Of a stretch of DNA of 64,000 nucleotides, positions 49,973-58,347 are shown one piece after another. The notes beneath the pieces are model-generated. The model did not search any database and was not told the origin of the DNA. It saw nothing but the letters and a program-made list of their open reading frames with translations. A program made the position numbers and the translations under genes. Location of the stretch: NCBI GenBank assembly GCA_934699135.1, contig CAKUVM010000003.1, positions 41,568 to 105,567 on the forward strand, in the 5' to 3' direction. The DNA is from an uncultured Bacteroidales bacterium (GTDB taxonomy: Bacteria; Bacteroidota; Bacteroidia; Bacteroidales; Marinilabiliaceae). Each line of letters begins with the position of its first letter. Position 1 is the stretch's first letter.

Positions 49973-51568
49973 ATGAGAAGAACATTTTTGGCATTGACTG
50001 CCGCCCTAGTTTCCCTTGTATCTTGCTCTGACGACGGCGTTAAGCCGGAGGCTCAGCCGTCAGCCGTCATCCCAGCTTCCCCCGCAGCCAATGAGGCGAC
50101 CGTTTCGGAGAGCAAAACAGCTTTCGCTCGCATCCTTTCTGCCGCTGTGTCTGACAGCAAGGATGTGAGGGAGTTCCTCAAGGCTGAGGCCTTGAAGAAG
50201 TTCGACAAGAACTACGATGTCCTCTATCTGGCCGTCAAGGACGAGATGGTCGGAGACAAGACTTTCCGTCAAGTACTCGCCTCTTACGCCTCGGAGGGGG
50301 CTATCGACAGCATTGAGGCCAACGTGCCGCTACTGAATATCTATCTCACCCGCACCGCTTTCCTAGACATATATCCAGAAGACCTTGACGTTGACGACAA
50401 ATTCACGCCAGTTGCGGTAGAGGAGAAAGACAGCGTGGCTTTCTTCTGCGAGGGTGTGAAGGAGTTCTCCCTTGCTAAGGGGGAGATTCCTGACTGCCAC
50501 GTCTTTGTGGTTGGAGAGAACTCACGAGTAGTTGTCAATGGGGAAAATTCTGGAAACAAGTCCCTGTCCGTTAAGGGCTTTGAGTTCATTGACGAGGCTT
50601 TCGATGGCTCGATTCCAGACGGTTCGACCCTAAAGTCGGTCTGCGTCTCGTCTTCCAATGTCGGTCAACGCGCCCTTGACTCGTATAAGTATTTCTATAG
50701 CGACGGGAACGATATTCATCAGAAAGGTCTCCAGAGGGATTATATATATTACGGCTTAACCCCGCAAAACAACACCAAAGGCAAACTCGTAACGTCTGCC
50801 TCAGAGTACATTGGGAGCATAAGAGTGCCCATTGCTGCTATGTACACTTTTTCTGATGACAGAACCAAGGATGAGTACTCTGATCCCTATATTTTAACAA
50901 CAAAAATTGAGCATAAGGGGTCTAGCCTTAGCTATGAAGCCTTGATGGACAAGATTTGGTCTAAGGGTGCCTTCAACTTTATGTTTGAGGTTATCACTTC
51001 CAACCAGGCTGTTGCGGGTGTGACGTACGTATCTTTGACACCTGACGATTTGTGGACTCTGTCCTACACGCATACAAGAAAGCATAAGACGTGGTTTCAT
51101 CGTTCAAGGCACACGTATGTTGTAAATGTTGACAAGTTTGAGTCTAAGGATGTAATTCTTGATAAGCCGGTCAATTTGGGCAAGTGGAATGTCGCTCAGG
51201 AGTCTGTCTATCGTTATGTGAAGATTAGGGAGTTTGACAAAGGTCGTGAGATCTCTGTGAAGACGACCTATGAGATGGATCAGATGAAATCTAGCAGCTT
51301 TAGCGGTGATGTTAAATTAGAGCTTGGCTTTGGCTCTAAGGGTGGCAATAAAGGTACGGTAGGTGCTGATGTCAACACTAAGGTTGATAACACCAACACT
51401 GTCAAGGTGACTCGTGAGGTTACTGAGAAGTGGACTGAAAACTCTGACGACCTGGGCCTTGTGCAAATATATTACTACGACCCGGTTATTGAATCTATGA
51501 ATGGAAAGAACCCTGTTCTCCGCACATATAACACGGGTTCTGTTGAATTCGGAATCTTTGTCAAATAA
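49973..51568 (+). CDS. Large lipoprotein of unknown function
   Basis: A 531-residue lipoprotein with lipobox LVSC (Cys18) followed by SDDG. I do not recognise the family. The last 150 residues are rich in alternating Ser/Thr/Lys strands around a glycine-rich turn (LELGFGSKGGNKGTVGADV) and recall the membrane-insertion loops of aerolysin/epsilon-toxin-like pore formers, but no domain signature is decisive. It ends 9 bp before a small outer-membrane barrel gene, so the pair likely works together at the outer membrane. Codon usage in its second half is visibly AT-richer than in neighbouring housekeeping genes. Confidence 0.7.
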   Translation: MRRTFLALTAALVSLVSCSDDGVKPEAQPSAVIPASPAANEATVSESKTAFARILSAAVSDSKDVREFLKAEALKKFDKNYDVLYLAVKDEMVGDKTFRQVLASYASEGAIDSIEANVPLLNIYLTRTAFLDIYPEDLDVDDKFTPVAVEEKDSVAFFCEGVKEFSLAKGEIPDCHVFVVGENSRVVVNGENSGNKSLSVKGFEFIDEAFDGSIPDGSTLKSVCVSSSNVGQRALDSYKYFYSDGNDIHQKGLQRDYIYYGLTPQNNTKGKLVTSASEYIGSIRVPIAAMYTFSDDRTKDEYSDPYILTTKIEHKGSSLSYEALMDKIWSKGAFNFMFEVITSNQAVAGVTYVSLTPDDLWTLSYTHTRKHKTWFHRSRHTYVVNVDKFESKDVILDKPVNLGKWNVAQESVYRYVKIREFDKGREISVKTTYEMDQMKSSSFSGDVKLELGFGSKGGNKGTVGADVNTKVDNTNTVKVTREVTEKWTENSDDLGLVQIYYYDPVIESMNGKNPVLRTYNTGSVEFGIFVK

Positions 51569-51577
51569 TTGCAAAAT

Positions 51578-52240
51578 ATGAGACTGCCAATAATTGCCAT
51601 TATCGTTTGCCTTATGTCCATCTTCTGCGCCAAGGCGCAAGGGTCCTACAACAAGATAGCTTTGGGTTTCGAGTCCACCCATGTCACGTATGATGAGGAC
51701 CCGACGGATGTGACCAAAGGCATCTCGCTCGGCTACGCTCATGGTTTCGGCCTTAGCCAAAATATTCCCCTTTTCATTGAGGCGGGGGCGAAGTTGGCTT
51801 GGACGCACAGTGTGACGCACCGAAACGAATCTCTTCTTTCTTCTACTGAGAAGGTCGATTTCCTAAACGTCTCTCTGCCGGTCGACTTCGGCTATAAGTT
51901 CGGATTTTTCAGCGACAATCTTGGCCTGATGCTCTTCACTGGCCCTAATTTCCGCTTCAATGTCATAGGCCGCAGGCAGATGACGATAGGGGAGAAGGAG
52001 AAGCATTACGACTCTGAAAATTTCCTGAAACGCGACACCGATTATGCCGCCAATATTTTCCAGTTCGGGTGGCGTCTTGGCGCGACGGCATCACACGGCC
52101 CGTTCAGTATCGGCTATGCGCTGACCTACGACTTCACCGACTACCGTGATGTCGCGTCGGTCAACACTTTCTCCCACACCAAGCATTTTGGGGAGCAAAA
52201 GACGGCGTCTCACTCCCTTACCGTGGGCTACACATTCTAG
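51578..52240 (+). CDS. Outer-membrane beta-barrel protein
   Basis: A 220-residue protein with a signal peptide (about 1-20, ending KAQG) and repeated amphipathic strands such as KGISLGYAHGFGL, NLGLMLFTGPNF and GPFSIGYALTYDF, ending in an aromatic VGYTF that suits BAM recognition. It looks like a small 8-10-strand OmpW/OMP_b-brl-type barrel. ATG 51578 is preferred over a TTG three codons upstream. It follows the unknown lipoprotein almost without a gap and precedes a bidirectional terminator. Confidence 0.82.
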   Translation: MRLPIIAIIVCLMSIFCAKAQGSYNKIALGFESTHVTYDEDPTDVTKGISLGYAHGFGLSQNIPLFIEAGAKLAWTHSVTHRNESLLSSTEKVDFLNVSLPVDFGYKFGFFSDNLGLMLFTGPNFRFNVIGRRQMTIGEKEKHYDSENFLKRDTDYAANIFQFGWRLGATASHGPFSIGYALTYDFTDYRDVASVNTFSHTKHFGEQKTASHSLTVGYTF

Positions 52241-52263
52241 CCCTGCTGCCTAAAACACAGTAA

Positions 52264-52314
52264 AAAGCTCGCCCGCCGCAAAGGTTGTTTTGCGGCGGGC
52301 GAGCTTTGTTTTTT
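52264..52314. terminator. Bidirectional terminator at a convergent junction
   Basis: AAAGCTCGCCCGCCGCAAA (52264-52282) is perfectly complementary to 52289-52307, with a 6-nt loop and T-rich DNA after it. It separates the + strand barrel gene from the minus-strand ACT gene. Confidence 0.92.
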
Positions 52315-52335
52315 GTTGGGCAGTGTCGCCGAAGA

Positions 52336-52722
52336 TTACATACCCTTAAGCACAGATTGGCACTTCGCCATGTCGGAAGGCTTGATTATGGCTCTTGCCT
52401 GCCCATTATGCTGAAGGGCGTACATATATTCCACCGAGATGTCGCCCGCCGCGATCTTGTCCAGCAGGCCCGCCAGGGCGCCCGTCTCGTTGGGGCACAC
52501 TACGCTCACAACGTCTGTCACCATCGTGGCGAAGCCTGCGTCTTTCAGCACTTTTTGCGCCTTTTCGACGTCTTCCACCACTATGCGCAGCATGCCGAAC
52601 TCAATCATGTCCGCCGTGCTGAACGCCAAAATGTCTATTCCCGCGCCCGCCAACAGGCGCGTCACCTCACGGGTGCGCCCCACGCGGTTCTCCAGGAATA
52701 CCGAAAGTTGCTTTATTATCAT
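52336..52722 (-). CDS. Tandem ACT-domain protein
   Basis: A 128-residue regulatory protein made of two ACT-like halves: MIIKQLSVFLENRVGRTREVTRLLAGAGIDILAFS begins the first (named by parts: QLSVFLENRVGR, AGIDILAFS), and VVSVVCPNETGALAGLLDKIA begins the second. ACT domains bind amino acids. It is the last gene of a cluster with PaaK, an aminotransferase and IorAB, so it may sense an aromatic amino acid or aryl acid. I do not know of a fixed biochemical role for this family. Confidence 0.85.
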   Translation of the reverse strand: MIIKQLSVFLENRVGRTREVTRLLAGAGIDILAFSTADMIEFGMLRIVVEDVEKAQKVLKDAGFATMVTDVVSVVCPNETGALAGLLDKIAAGDISVEYMYALQHNGQARAIIKPSDMAKCQSVLKGM

Positions 52723-52754
52723 ACCGCTCTCCGTTTTTTCTGTCTGATATTCTC

Positions 52755-54053
52755 TTACTTCAGCACCCGCTTGTCCACCACTCTGTTGCTTTTGCCTTGG
52801 CTGCGCTCAATGGAGCCCGGCTCCACCAGTTGGACGTTGGCGTTGATTGACAGCACGCTCTTGAGCTTGTCGTGCAGCCCTTTCTTCAGCCCCACCATCT
52901 TGGCCAGGTCGTCAGAGTAGAAGCCTTCTTTCACCTCCACCAGCACGTCCAGGGTGTCCAGGTTGTCTTTGCGGTCCACAATGAGCTGATATTGCGGCTC
53001 GAAAGCCTGCAGGCCCAAGATCACGCTCTCAATCTGCGAGGGGAAGACGTTTATGCCGCGGATGATCAGCATGTCGTCAGACCGCCCCATAATGGGGTCA
53101 ATCTTCACTTCCGTGCGGCCGCAGGCGCACTTGCCGTGGCGCAGGGCCGTAAGGTCGCGCGTGCGGTAGCGGATCAGCGGGATGCCCTCTTTCGTCAGGG
53201 TCGTTATCACCAGTTCGCCCTTCTGCCCGTCGGGCAGCACCTCCAGCGTCTGTGGGTCTATTATCTCGGGGTAGAAATGGTCCTCGTTGAAGTGCGACCC
53301 GCATTGGCACTCGCATTCGTGGGCCACGCCGGGGCCCATTATCTCGCTCAGGCCATACATGTTATATGCCTTGATGCCCATGTTGGCCTCAATCTCGCGC
53401 CTCATGTTCTCAGTCCAAGGCTCGCCGCCGAAGCACCCTATGCGCAGGGCGAATTCGTCCATGGAGTAGCCCATCTTTTTGATGGTTTCATAAAGGTGCA
53501 GGGCGTAAGACGGCGTGCAGGCCAGCACGGTCACCTGCAAGTCGTGCAGCAGGCGGATGTGCTTCTCCGTGTTGCCTGTCGATGTGGGCAGCACCGTCGC
53601 TCCCAGATGCTGCGCCCCGTCATGGAATCCCAGCCCGCCCGTGAAGAGGCCGTAGCCGTAGGCCACGCTCACGGTGTCGGTCTCCCTCACGCCCCAGGCG
53701 TAGAGGCTGCGGGCTATGCATTCTGACCACACGGCCAGGTCTTTGCGCGTGTAGCCCACAATGGTGGGCTTGCCCGTGGTGCCGCTTGAGGCGTGGATGC
53801 GAATTATCTCGCTCCGCGGCACGGCAAAGAGGCCGCAGGGGTAGTTGTCCCTCATGTCTTGCTTGGTCGTGAAGGGCAGCTTGGCAATGTCGTCTATGGT
53901 GTTGATGTCGCTTGGCAGGAGGTCCATCTCCTGCAGCTTCTGGCGGTAGAACGGCACGTTGTGATACAGCCGCTCCACCAGCTTGCGCAGCCTGGCTCCT
54001 TGCAGCTCGCGGCGCGCCTCGGGGTCCATGCCCTCTTTGGTCTTATTCCACAT
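52755..54053 (-). CDS. paaK: Phenylacetate--CoA ligase
   Basis: A 432-residue AMP-forming aryl-acid CoA ligase. The P-loop-like ATP motif HASSGTTGKPTIVGYT is near residue 90, followed by YGYGLFTGGLGFHDGAQ, GLSEIMGPGVAHEC and RTRDLTAL, all typical of PaaK. Clustered Cys/His residues around CECQCGSH match the zinc-site region seen in the family. It activates phenylacetate or indoleacetate. With IorAB next to it, it suggests interconversion of aryl-acetyl-CoA and arylpyruvate. Confidence 0.94.
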   Translation of the reverse strand: MWNKTKEGMDPEARRELQGARLRKLVERLYHNVPFYRQKLQEMDLLPSDINTIDDIAKLPFTTKQDMRDNYPCGLFAVPRSEIIRIHASSGTTGKPTIVGYTRKDLAVWSECIARSLYAWGVRETDTVSVAYGYGLFTGGLGFHDGAQHLGATVLPTSTGNTEKHIRLLHDLQVTVLACTPSYALHLYETIKKMGYSMDEFALRIGCFGGEPWTENMRREIEANMGIKAYNMYGLSEIMGPGVAHECECQCGSHFNEDHFYPEIIDPQTLEVLPDGQKGELVITTLTKEGIPLIRYRTRDLTALRHGKCACGRTEVKIDPIMGRSDDMLIIRGINVFPSQIESVILGLQAFEPQYQLIVDRKDNLDTLDVLVEVKEGFYSDDLAKMVGLKKGLHDKLKSVLSINANVQLVEPGSIERSQGKSNRVVDKRVLK

Positions 54054-54101
54054 GGTGGTCTTGTCTCTCTTCTTGGTTTCTGTCTTTTTGTCGTCGCGAT
54101 C

Positions 54102-55424
54102 TCAGCCCTTGGCGGGGTGGTCTTGCCGAAACGCCTCCAGTCTCTCGCGCAGGAGGCCATATTGCTCCGGCCCCACAAAGGAGACGCACACCCTCAGGCC
54201 CTGCTCGCGGCTGCCCGTGGTGTCCAGGCTTATTATGCTCACTCCGTAGTAGAGCAGCTCTTCCATAAGTTCCGCCCCGCTCATGCCGGGGTAGCCCACG
54301 GTGAAGTAGAACCCGTCCGCCACGGCCTCGCCCATGTCGTCGGCATAGACCAGGCTGAAGCCGTTGTCGGCGAATATCTCTTTTATGGCAGCCGCTCTGC
54401 GCCCATACTCCCGCCCTGCGCTCAGAAAGTCATATCGGCCGTCGGCCGCCGCCCCCAGCATGGCCGCCAGGGCGTATTGGGCGGAGTGGGCCGTGCCGCT
54501 GGAGAGGCAGTAGAGGATGCGGTTGACAAAGACGGAGCCGAAAGCCCCCACGCCATAGCGCCGGGCCAGGGCCTCATATTTGCGGTCATACTGCCGCCGG
54601 CTCATCACGGCCACGCCAATGCGCTGACCGGCGTAGCTGAAGGCCTTGGAGCCGGAGATCAGCATGACGTAGCGGCTTGTGTGGCGACCCACCGATGGTT
54701 GGAACGGCGGCACGCCGGGGTGACTTATGTCTTTGCGGAAGTCCATGCCGAAGTAGGCCAAATCTTCCACAATCACCACGTCATACTTGTCCGCAAGGGC
54801 GGCCAGTCCCCGGATCTCGTCATCGCGCAAGCACATCCATGACGGGTTGTTCGGGTTGGCGAAGAGCATGGCCGAGATGTGCCCGTCGCGGAGGCGGGCC
54901 TCCACCTCGTCCAGCAGGGCCTGCCCGCGGGTGTGGTGGATGTCAAAAGCCTCGTGCCGCAGCCCGATGATGTCTAGCTGAGTCTTCTGCACCGGGAAGC
55001 CAGGGTCAATGAACAGCACCGTGCCGCGCTCCGGCAGGGCGTGATATAGCGTCAGGAAGGTGGCGAACGCCCCTTGCATGGAGCCGCTCACGGGTATGCA
55101 GCAGCGCGGCTCCACGTCAACGTCGGTAAAAGCCTTCACAAAGCGCGCAGCGGCCTCTTTCAGGGCGGGCAGGCCGTCTAGCATGGGGTAGCGGGCGGCG
55201 CACCCGCCGCGCAGGGCCTTGATCTCGGCCTCGGTGCCTATGGCGTCGGGCGGCAGGCCGGGCACGCCCATCTCCATCCTTACATATTTGAGGCCCGTGG
55301 CGGCCTCCACTTTATTGGCCACGGAGACAATCTCGCGGATGTTGGCCCGCGAGAAGTCCGGCAGTCCGAGCGAGGCCTTGGCCTCGTCCACCGCTTGGCG
55401 CGGCATGGGTGTCTCGTGTCTCAT
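54102..55424 (-). CDS. PLP-dependent aminotransferase (class I/II)
   Basis: A 440-residue fold-type I aminotransferase. ANPNNPSWMC contains the substrate/PLP-contact NPNNP, IVEDLAYFGMD carries the conserved Asp/Tyr pair, and SGSKAFSYAGQRIGVA holds the Schiff-base Lys. ATG 55424 (MRHETPMP) is the likely start. It lies 1 bp after the iorB stop and 48 bp before paaK. In this setting aromatic transamination (arylpyruvate to Phe, Tyr or Trp) is the natural inference, though substrate specificity cannot be read from sequence. Confidence 0.88.
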   Translation of the reverse strand: MRHETPMPRQAVDEAKASLGLPDFSRANIREIVSVANKVEAATGLKYVRMEMGVPGLPPDAIGTEAEIKALRGGCAARYPMLDGLPALKEAAARFVKAFTDVDVEPRCCIPVSGSMQGAFATFLTLYHALPERGTVLFIDPGFPVQKTQLDIIGLRHEAFDIHHTRGQALLDEVEARLRDGHISAMLFANPNNPSWMCLRDDEIRGLAALADKYDVVIVEDLAYFGMDFRKDISHPGVPPFQPSVGRHTSRYVMLISGSKAFSYAGQRIGVAVMSRRQYDRKYEALARRYGVGAFGSVFVNRILYCLSSGTAHSAQYALAAMLGAAADGRYDFLSAGREYGRRAAAIKEIFADNGFSLVYADDMGEAVADGFYFTVGYPGMSGAELMEELLYYGVSIISLDTTGSREQGLRVCVSFVGPEQYGLLRERLEAFRQDHPAKG

Positions 55425-55425
55425 C

Positions 55426-55998
55426 CTATTGCGCTTTCTCGGCGCCAAGGCGCAATGCCCTGACGTTGCCCTCCACCACTTTTTCACCCTTGCTGGCGAA
55501 GACCCTGCCCACGCTCTCGGCCAGCGTCTCCGCGTCCAGCTCCAGCACGCGTGCCGCCGCTCCGAGCAAGATCATGTTCACGCCCCGAGGCAGGGAGTTC
55601 TCTTTGGCCAGGGCGTCGGCGTCTATCAGCACCGTGTGGCCAAAGGCGCGCAGCTCGGCCGTGATGGCCTCGGGGTCGGGGTAGTTGGGGATGTTGACAA
55701 AGGGCTGCGTGCAGCTCACAATCCACCCGTCGGGGCGCAGGCTGGCCTTGTAGCGCAGGGCCTCCATGGGCTCCATGGCAATGACAATGTCGGCCTGCCC
55801 CTGCGGGATCAGGTCGGACGCAATCGGGTTGTCCGATATGCGCAGGTGGCTGTGGACGTCGCCGCCCCTCTGGCTCATACCGTGGACCTCGGCCTGCTTG
55901 ATGCACATGCCGCGGTTCATGGCGGCGTCGCCTATTATGGTGGCAATGGAGAGGATGCCTTGCCCGCCTACGCCTGCCAGTATTATGTCTTTCTTCAT
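55426..55998 (-). CDS. iorB: Indolepyruvate ferredoxin oxidoreductase, beta subunit
   Basis: The 190-residue gamma-domain subunit of the 2-oxoacid:ferredoxin oxidoreductase that interconverts aryl-pyruvate and aryl-acetyl-CoA. It begins with the conserved GVGGQGILSIATIIGDAA and has EVHGMSQRGGDVHSHLR, both typical. It is 34 bp after iorA and 1 bp before the aminotransferase. Confidence 0.94.
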   Translation of the reverse strand: MKKDIILAGVGGQGILSIATIIGDAAMNRGMCIKQAEVHGMSQRGGDVHSHLRISDNPIASDLIPQGQADIVIAMEPMEALRYKASLRPDGWIVSCTQPFVNIPNYPDPEAITAELRAFGHTVLIDADALAKENSLPRGVNMILLGAAARVLELDAETLAESVGRVFASKGEKVVEGNVRALRLGAEKAQ

Positions 55999-56032
55999 TT
56001 CTCTTTTGTCTCTCGTCCGTAATGGGGGAAAA

Positions 56033-57664
56033 TCACTCCTTAGCTTCAGCTTGCGCCTTAGCCTTAGCCTTGGCTTTGGCTTTGCGCGTCAGCGTCTGGA
56101 TGCACTCGCGGCGCGGGATTATGACGGACAGGCCGCGATAGTCCATTTCGCGCTTTATGAGGGCCGCGATCTCCGGCATGTTCTTTGGCAGCGGCTCCAC
56201 CACAAAGAGGTGGTCGCGGTCTAGCCCCAGCCCCAGGCAGATGGCCTCATATTTGTTCAGCCCGGCGGAGTCTTGCCCGCCCGTCATGGCTGTTGTCAGG
56301 TTGTCTGATATTATCACGGTCATGGCCGCGTTGGCGTTTATGGCGTCTAGCAAGCCGGTCATGCCTGAGTGGGTGAACGTGGAGTCTCCGATGACTGCCA
56401 CCACGTGTTCCAACCCCGCGTCTGCGGCCCCTTTGGCCATGGTGATGCTGGCGCCCATGTCCACGCAGCTGTTCAGCGCGCGAAATGGCGGCAGCGCGCC
56501 CAGCGTGTAGCACCCTATGTCTCCAAACACTTTGGTGTCGGGATATGTGTTTCGGATCACCTCGTTAAGCGCGTCATACACGCTCCTGTGGCCGCAGCCT
56601 TGGCACAGGGCCGGGGGGCGGCTCACCACGTTGGCGCTTGGTGCGTGCAGCTCGTGAGGCGGCAGCCCCATGGCGGCGCGGACGTTGTCTGGCGTTAGTT
56701 CGCCCGTGCGGGGCAGCGCGCCGCTCAGTCGCCCTTCCACGCTCACGCCGCTGGGCAGCACGCCGGCCAACTGCTCCTCCACAAAGGGCTGGCCGTCTTC
56801 AACCACCAGCAGCCGGCCCGTCTGCGCGGCCATCTTGCGGATGGTCTCGGCGGGCAGCGGGTATTGCTGAATCTGCAAGACCTCGTAGTCGTCCATGTCG
56901 CGCAGGTTCTCCGTCACGTAGTTATATCCTATGCCGCAGGCCACGATGCCCACCCTCGGGCGCCCCGAGGCCACAATGCGGTTCAGCGCCGTCTGGTCGG
57001 CCATCCGCGTCAGCTCCGGCTGCAAGGCCGTCAGGCGGTCGTTGCGTTTGCGGGCGGCGGCGGGCAGCAGCACCCAGTTGTCTTCCGCTGGGCGCAGGGC
57101 GTTCTCGGCCTGCGCCTCGGCTTTCACCTCCACCACGGCGCGAGAGTGGGCCATGCGCGTCACCAGGCGCAGCAGCACCGGCAGGCGCAGCTCTTCTGAC
57201 ATGGCGAAGGCGCGGCCCATCATGTCATACGCCTCTTGCTGGCTGCTCGGCTCTAGGGTCGGGATCATGGCGAATTTGCCATAGAAGCGCGAGTCTTGCT
57301 CGTTTTGAGACGAGTGCATCGAGGGGTCGTCTGCCGCCACCACCACCAGGCCGCCGTTGACGCCCGTCATTGCGCTGTTGACAAACGGGTCGGCGCACAC
57401 GTTCATGCCCACGTGCTTCATGCACACCAAGGCCCTCTTGCCGGCGTAAGACATGCCCAGAGCCGCCTCCATGGCGGTTTTCTCGTTGGTGCACCAGCGG
57501 CTGTGGACGCCTCGGCTCCGCGCCAGTGGCGAGGTCTGGATGTATTCGGTAATCTCTGTTGACGGTGTGCCGGGGTAGGCATACACGCCGCTCAGCCCGG
57601 CATGGAGCGCGCCCAGTGCCACGGCGTGGTCGCCCAGGAGCAGTTGCCTCTCTTCTTGAGTCAT
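56033..57664 (-). CDS. iorA: Indolepyruvate ferredoxin oxidoreductase, alpha subunit
   Basis: A 543-residue thiamine-diphosphate subunit: N-terminal pyrimidine-binding region (VYAYPGTPSTEITEYIQ), central PALCQGCGHR, and GDSTFTHSGMTGLLDAI plus ISDNLTTAMTGGQD for TPP and metal. The C-terminal 2[4Fe-4S] ferredoxin domain of archaeal IorA is absent; the protein ends after IPRRECIQTL in a Lys-Ala run encoded by a 6-bp-like repeat (56045-56090). I recall the same lack in Bacteroides IorA, so electrons probably go to a separate carrier. The start is ATG 57664; longer in-frame sequence upstream crosses the thioesterase gene. TPP dependence links this cluster to the thi locus. Confidence 0.93.
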   Translation of the reverse strand: MTQEERQLLLGDHAVALGALHAGLSGVYAYPGTPSTEITEYIQTSPLARSRGVHSRWCTNEKTAMEAALGMSYAGKRALVCMKHVGMNVCADPFVNSAMTGVNGGLVVVAADDPSMHSSQNEQDSRFYGKFAMIPTLEPSSQQEAYDMMGRAFAMSEELRLPVLLRLVTRMAHSRAVVEVKAEAQAENALRPAEDNWVLLPAAARKRNDRLTALQPELTRMADQTALNRIVASGRPRVGIVACGIGYNYVTENLRDMDDYEVLQIQQYPLPAETIRKMAAQTGRLLVVEDGQPFVEEQLAGVLPSGVSVEGRLSGALPRTGELTPDNVRAAMGLPPHELHAPSANVVSRPPALCQGCGHRSVYDALNEVIRNTYPDTKVFGDIGCYTLGALPPFRALNSCVDMGASITMAKGAADAGLEHVVAVIGDSTFTHSGMTGLLDAINANAAMTVIISDNLTTAMTGGQDSAGLNKYEAICLGLGLDRDHLFVVEPLPKNMPEIAALIKREMDYRGLSVIIPRRECIQTLTRKAKAKAKAKAQAEAKE

Positions 57665-57717
57665 TAGTATGGTTTTCTGTGTTTTTGCCTTTGTTCTCGC
57701 TTGGCGGGTGCGGGCCG

Positions 57718-58113
57718 CTATGTCTCTTTGACAAAGAATATGCTGGTGGAGATGAACACTTTGTGGCCGTCCTCGTCCGTTATCTCCGCGGCGTAGGTGG
57801 GCATCTTGCGGTGGGCGGCGATCTCTGTGGCCTTTGCCGTGAGCCTCCCTTTGCTCGCTCCGCGCAAAAACTGGGCGTTGCTCTGTAGAGTCACGGCCAT
57901 TCGCCCTCGGCTGTTGGCTGCTGCGGCCGTCACTGTGTCCGCCAGGGTGAAGAGCGCGCCGCCCTGCGCGCTGCCCACGGCGTTGAGGTGCCTGGGAGTC
58001 AGGTCCATGTGGCCGGTGGCGCATCCGCCTCCGGCGCTGTCTATCACCACGCCGCACGACTTGGCAAACTGATCCCGCTCGCCGAATATCTCTTTCAGCT
58101 CTTTCTCGTCCAT
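57718..58113 (-). CDS. PaaI-family hotdog thioesterase
   Basis: A 131-residue acyl-CoA thioesterase of the hotdog fold: GHMDLTPRHLNAVGSAQGGALFTLADT contains the HxxN...GG catalytic pattern of PaaI-type enzymes (parts: LTPRHLN, SAQGGALFTLAD). It heads the operon with iorA, iorB, aminotransferase, paaK and ACT protein, and would release CoA from aryl-acetyl-CoA. Thioesterase and ligase in one cluster could balance free and CoA-bound aryl acids. Confidence 0.9.
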   Translation of the reverse strand: MDEKELKEIFGERDQFAKSCGVVIDSAGGGCATGHMDLTPRHLNAVGSAQGGALFTLADTVTAAAANSRGRMAVTLQSNAQFLRGASKGRLTAKATEIAAHRKMPTYAAEITDEDGHKVFISTSIFFVKET

Positions 58114-58347
58114 ATTGTCTCTTATGACATCATTACAAATGTCACACTTTTTAGTTTAAGTTCAAAGCGGTGGTGTGTAATTATGCGGTCGGGGTTTAAA
58201 TCTTAAACCCCAAAGGGCGTAATGTCTCTCTGGCCGCGTCCCGTGTCTTTTGCTCTCATCCCCTTATTCAACGTTTTTTATATCGGTGAGTATGGTGGGT
58301 GCGGAGCTGCGCGCTTGCCTGCTTGTGGGTGCGCCGCGTTCCACGCC

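Noticed and set aside
57665..58057. 131-residue N-terminal extension of IorA
   Set aside because: It runs through the thioesterase gene on the same strand; the conserved IorA N-terminus starts at ATG 57664.
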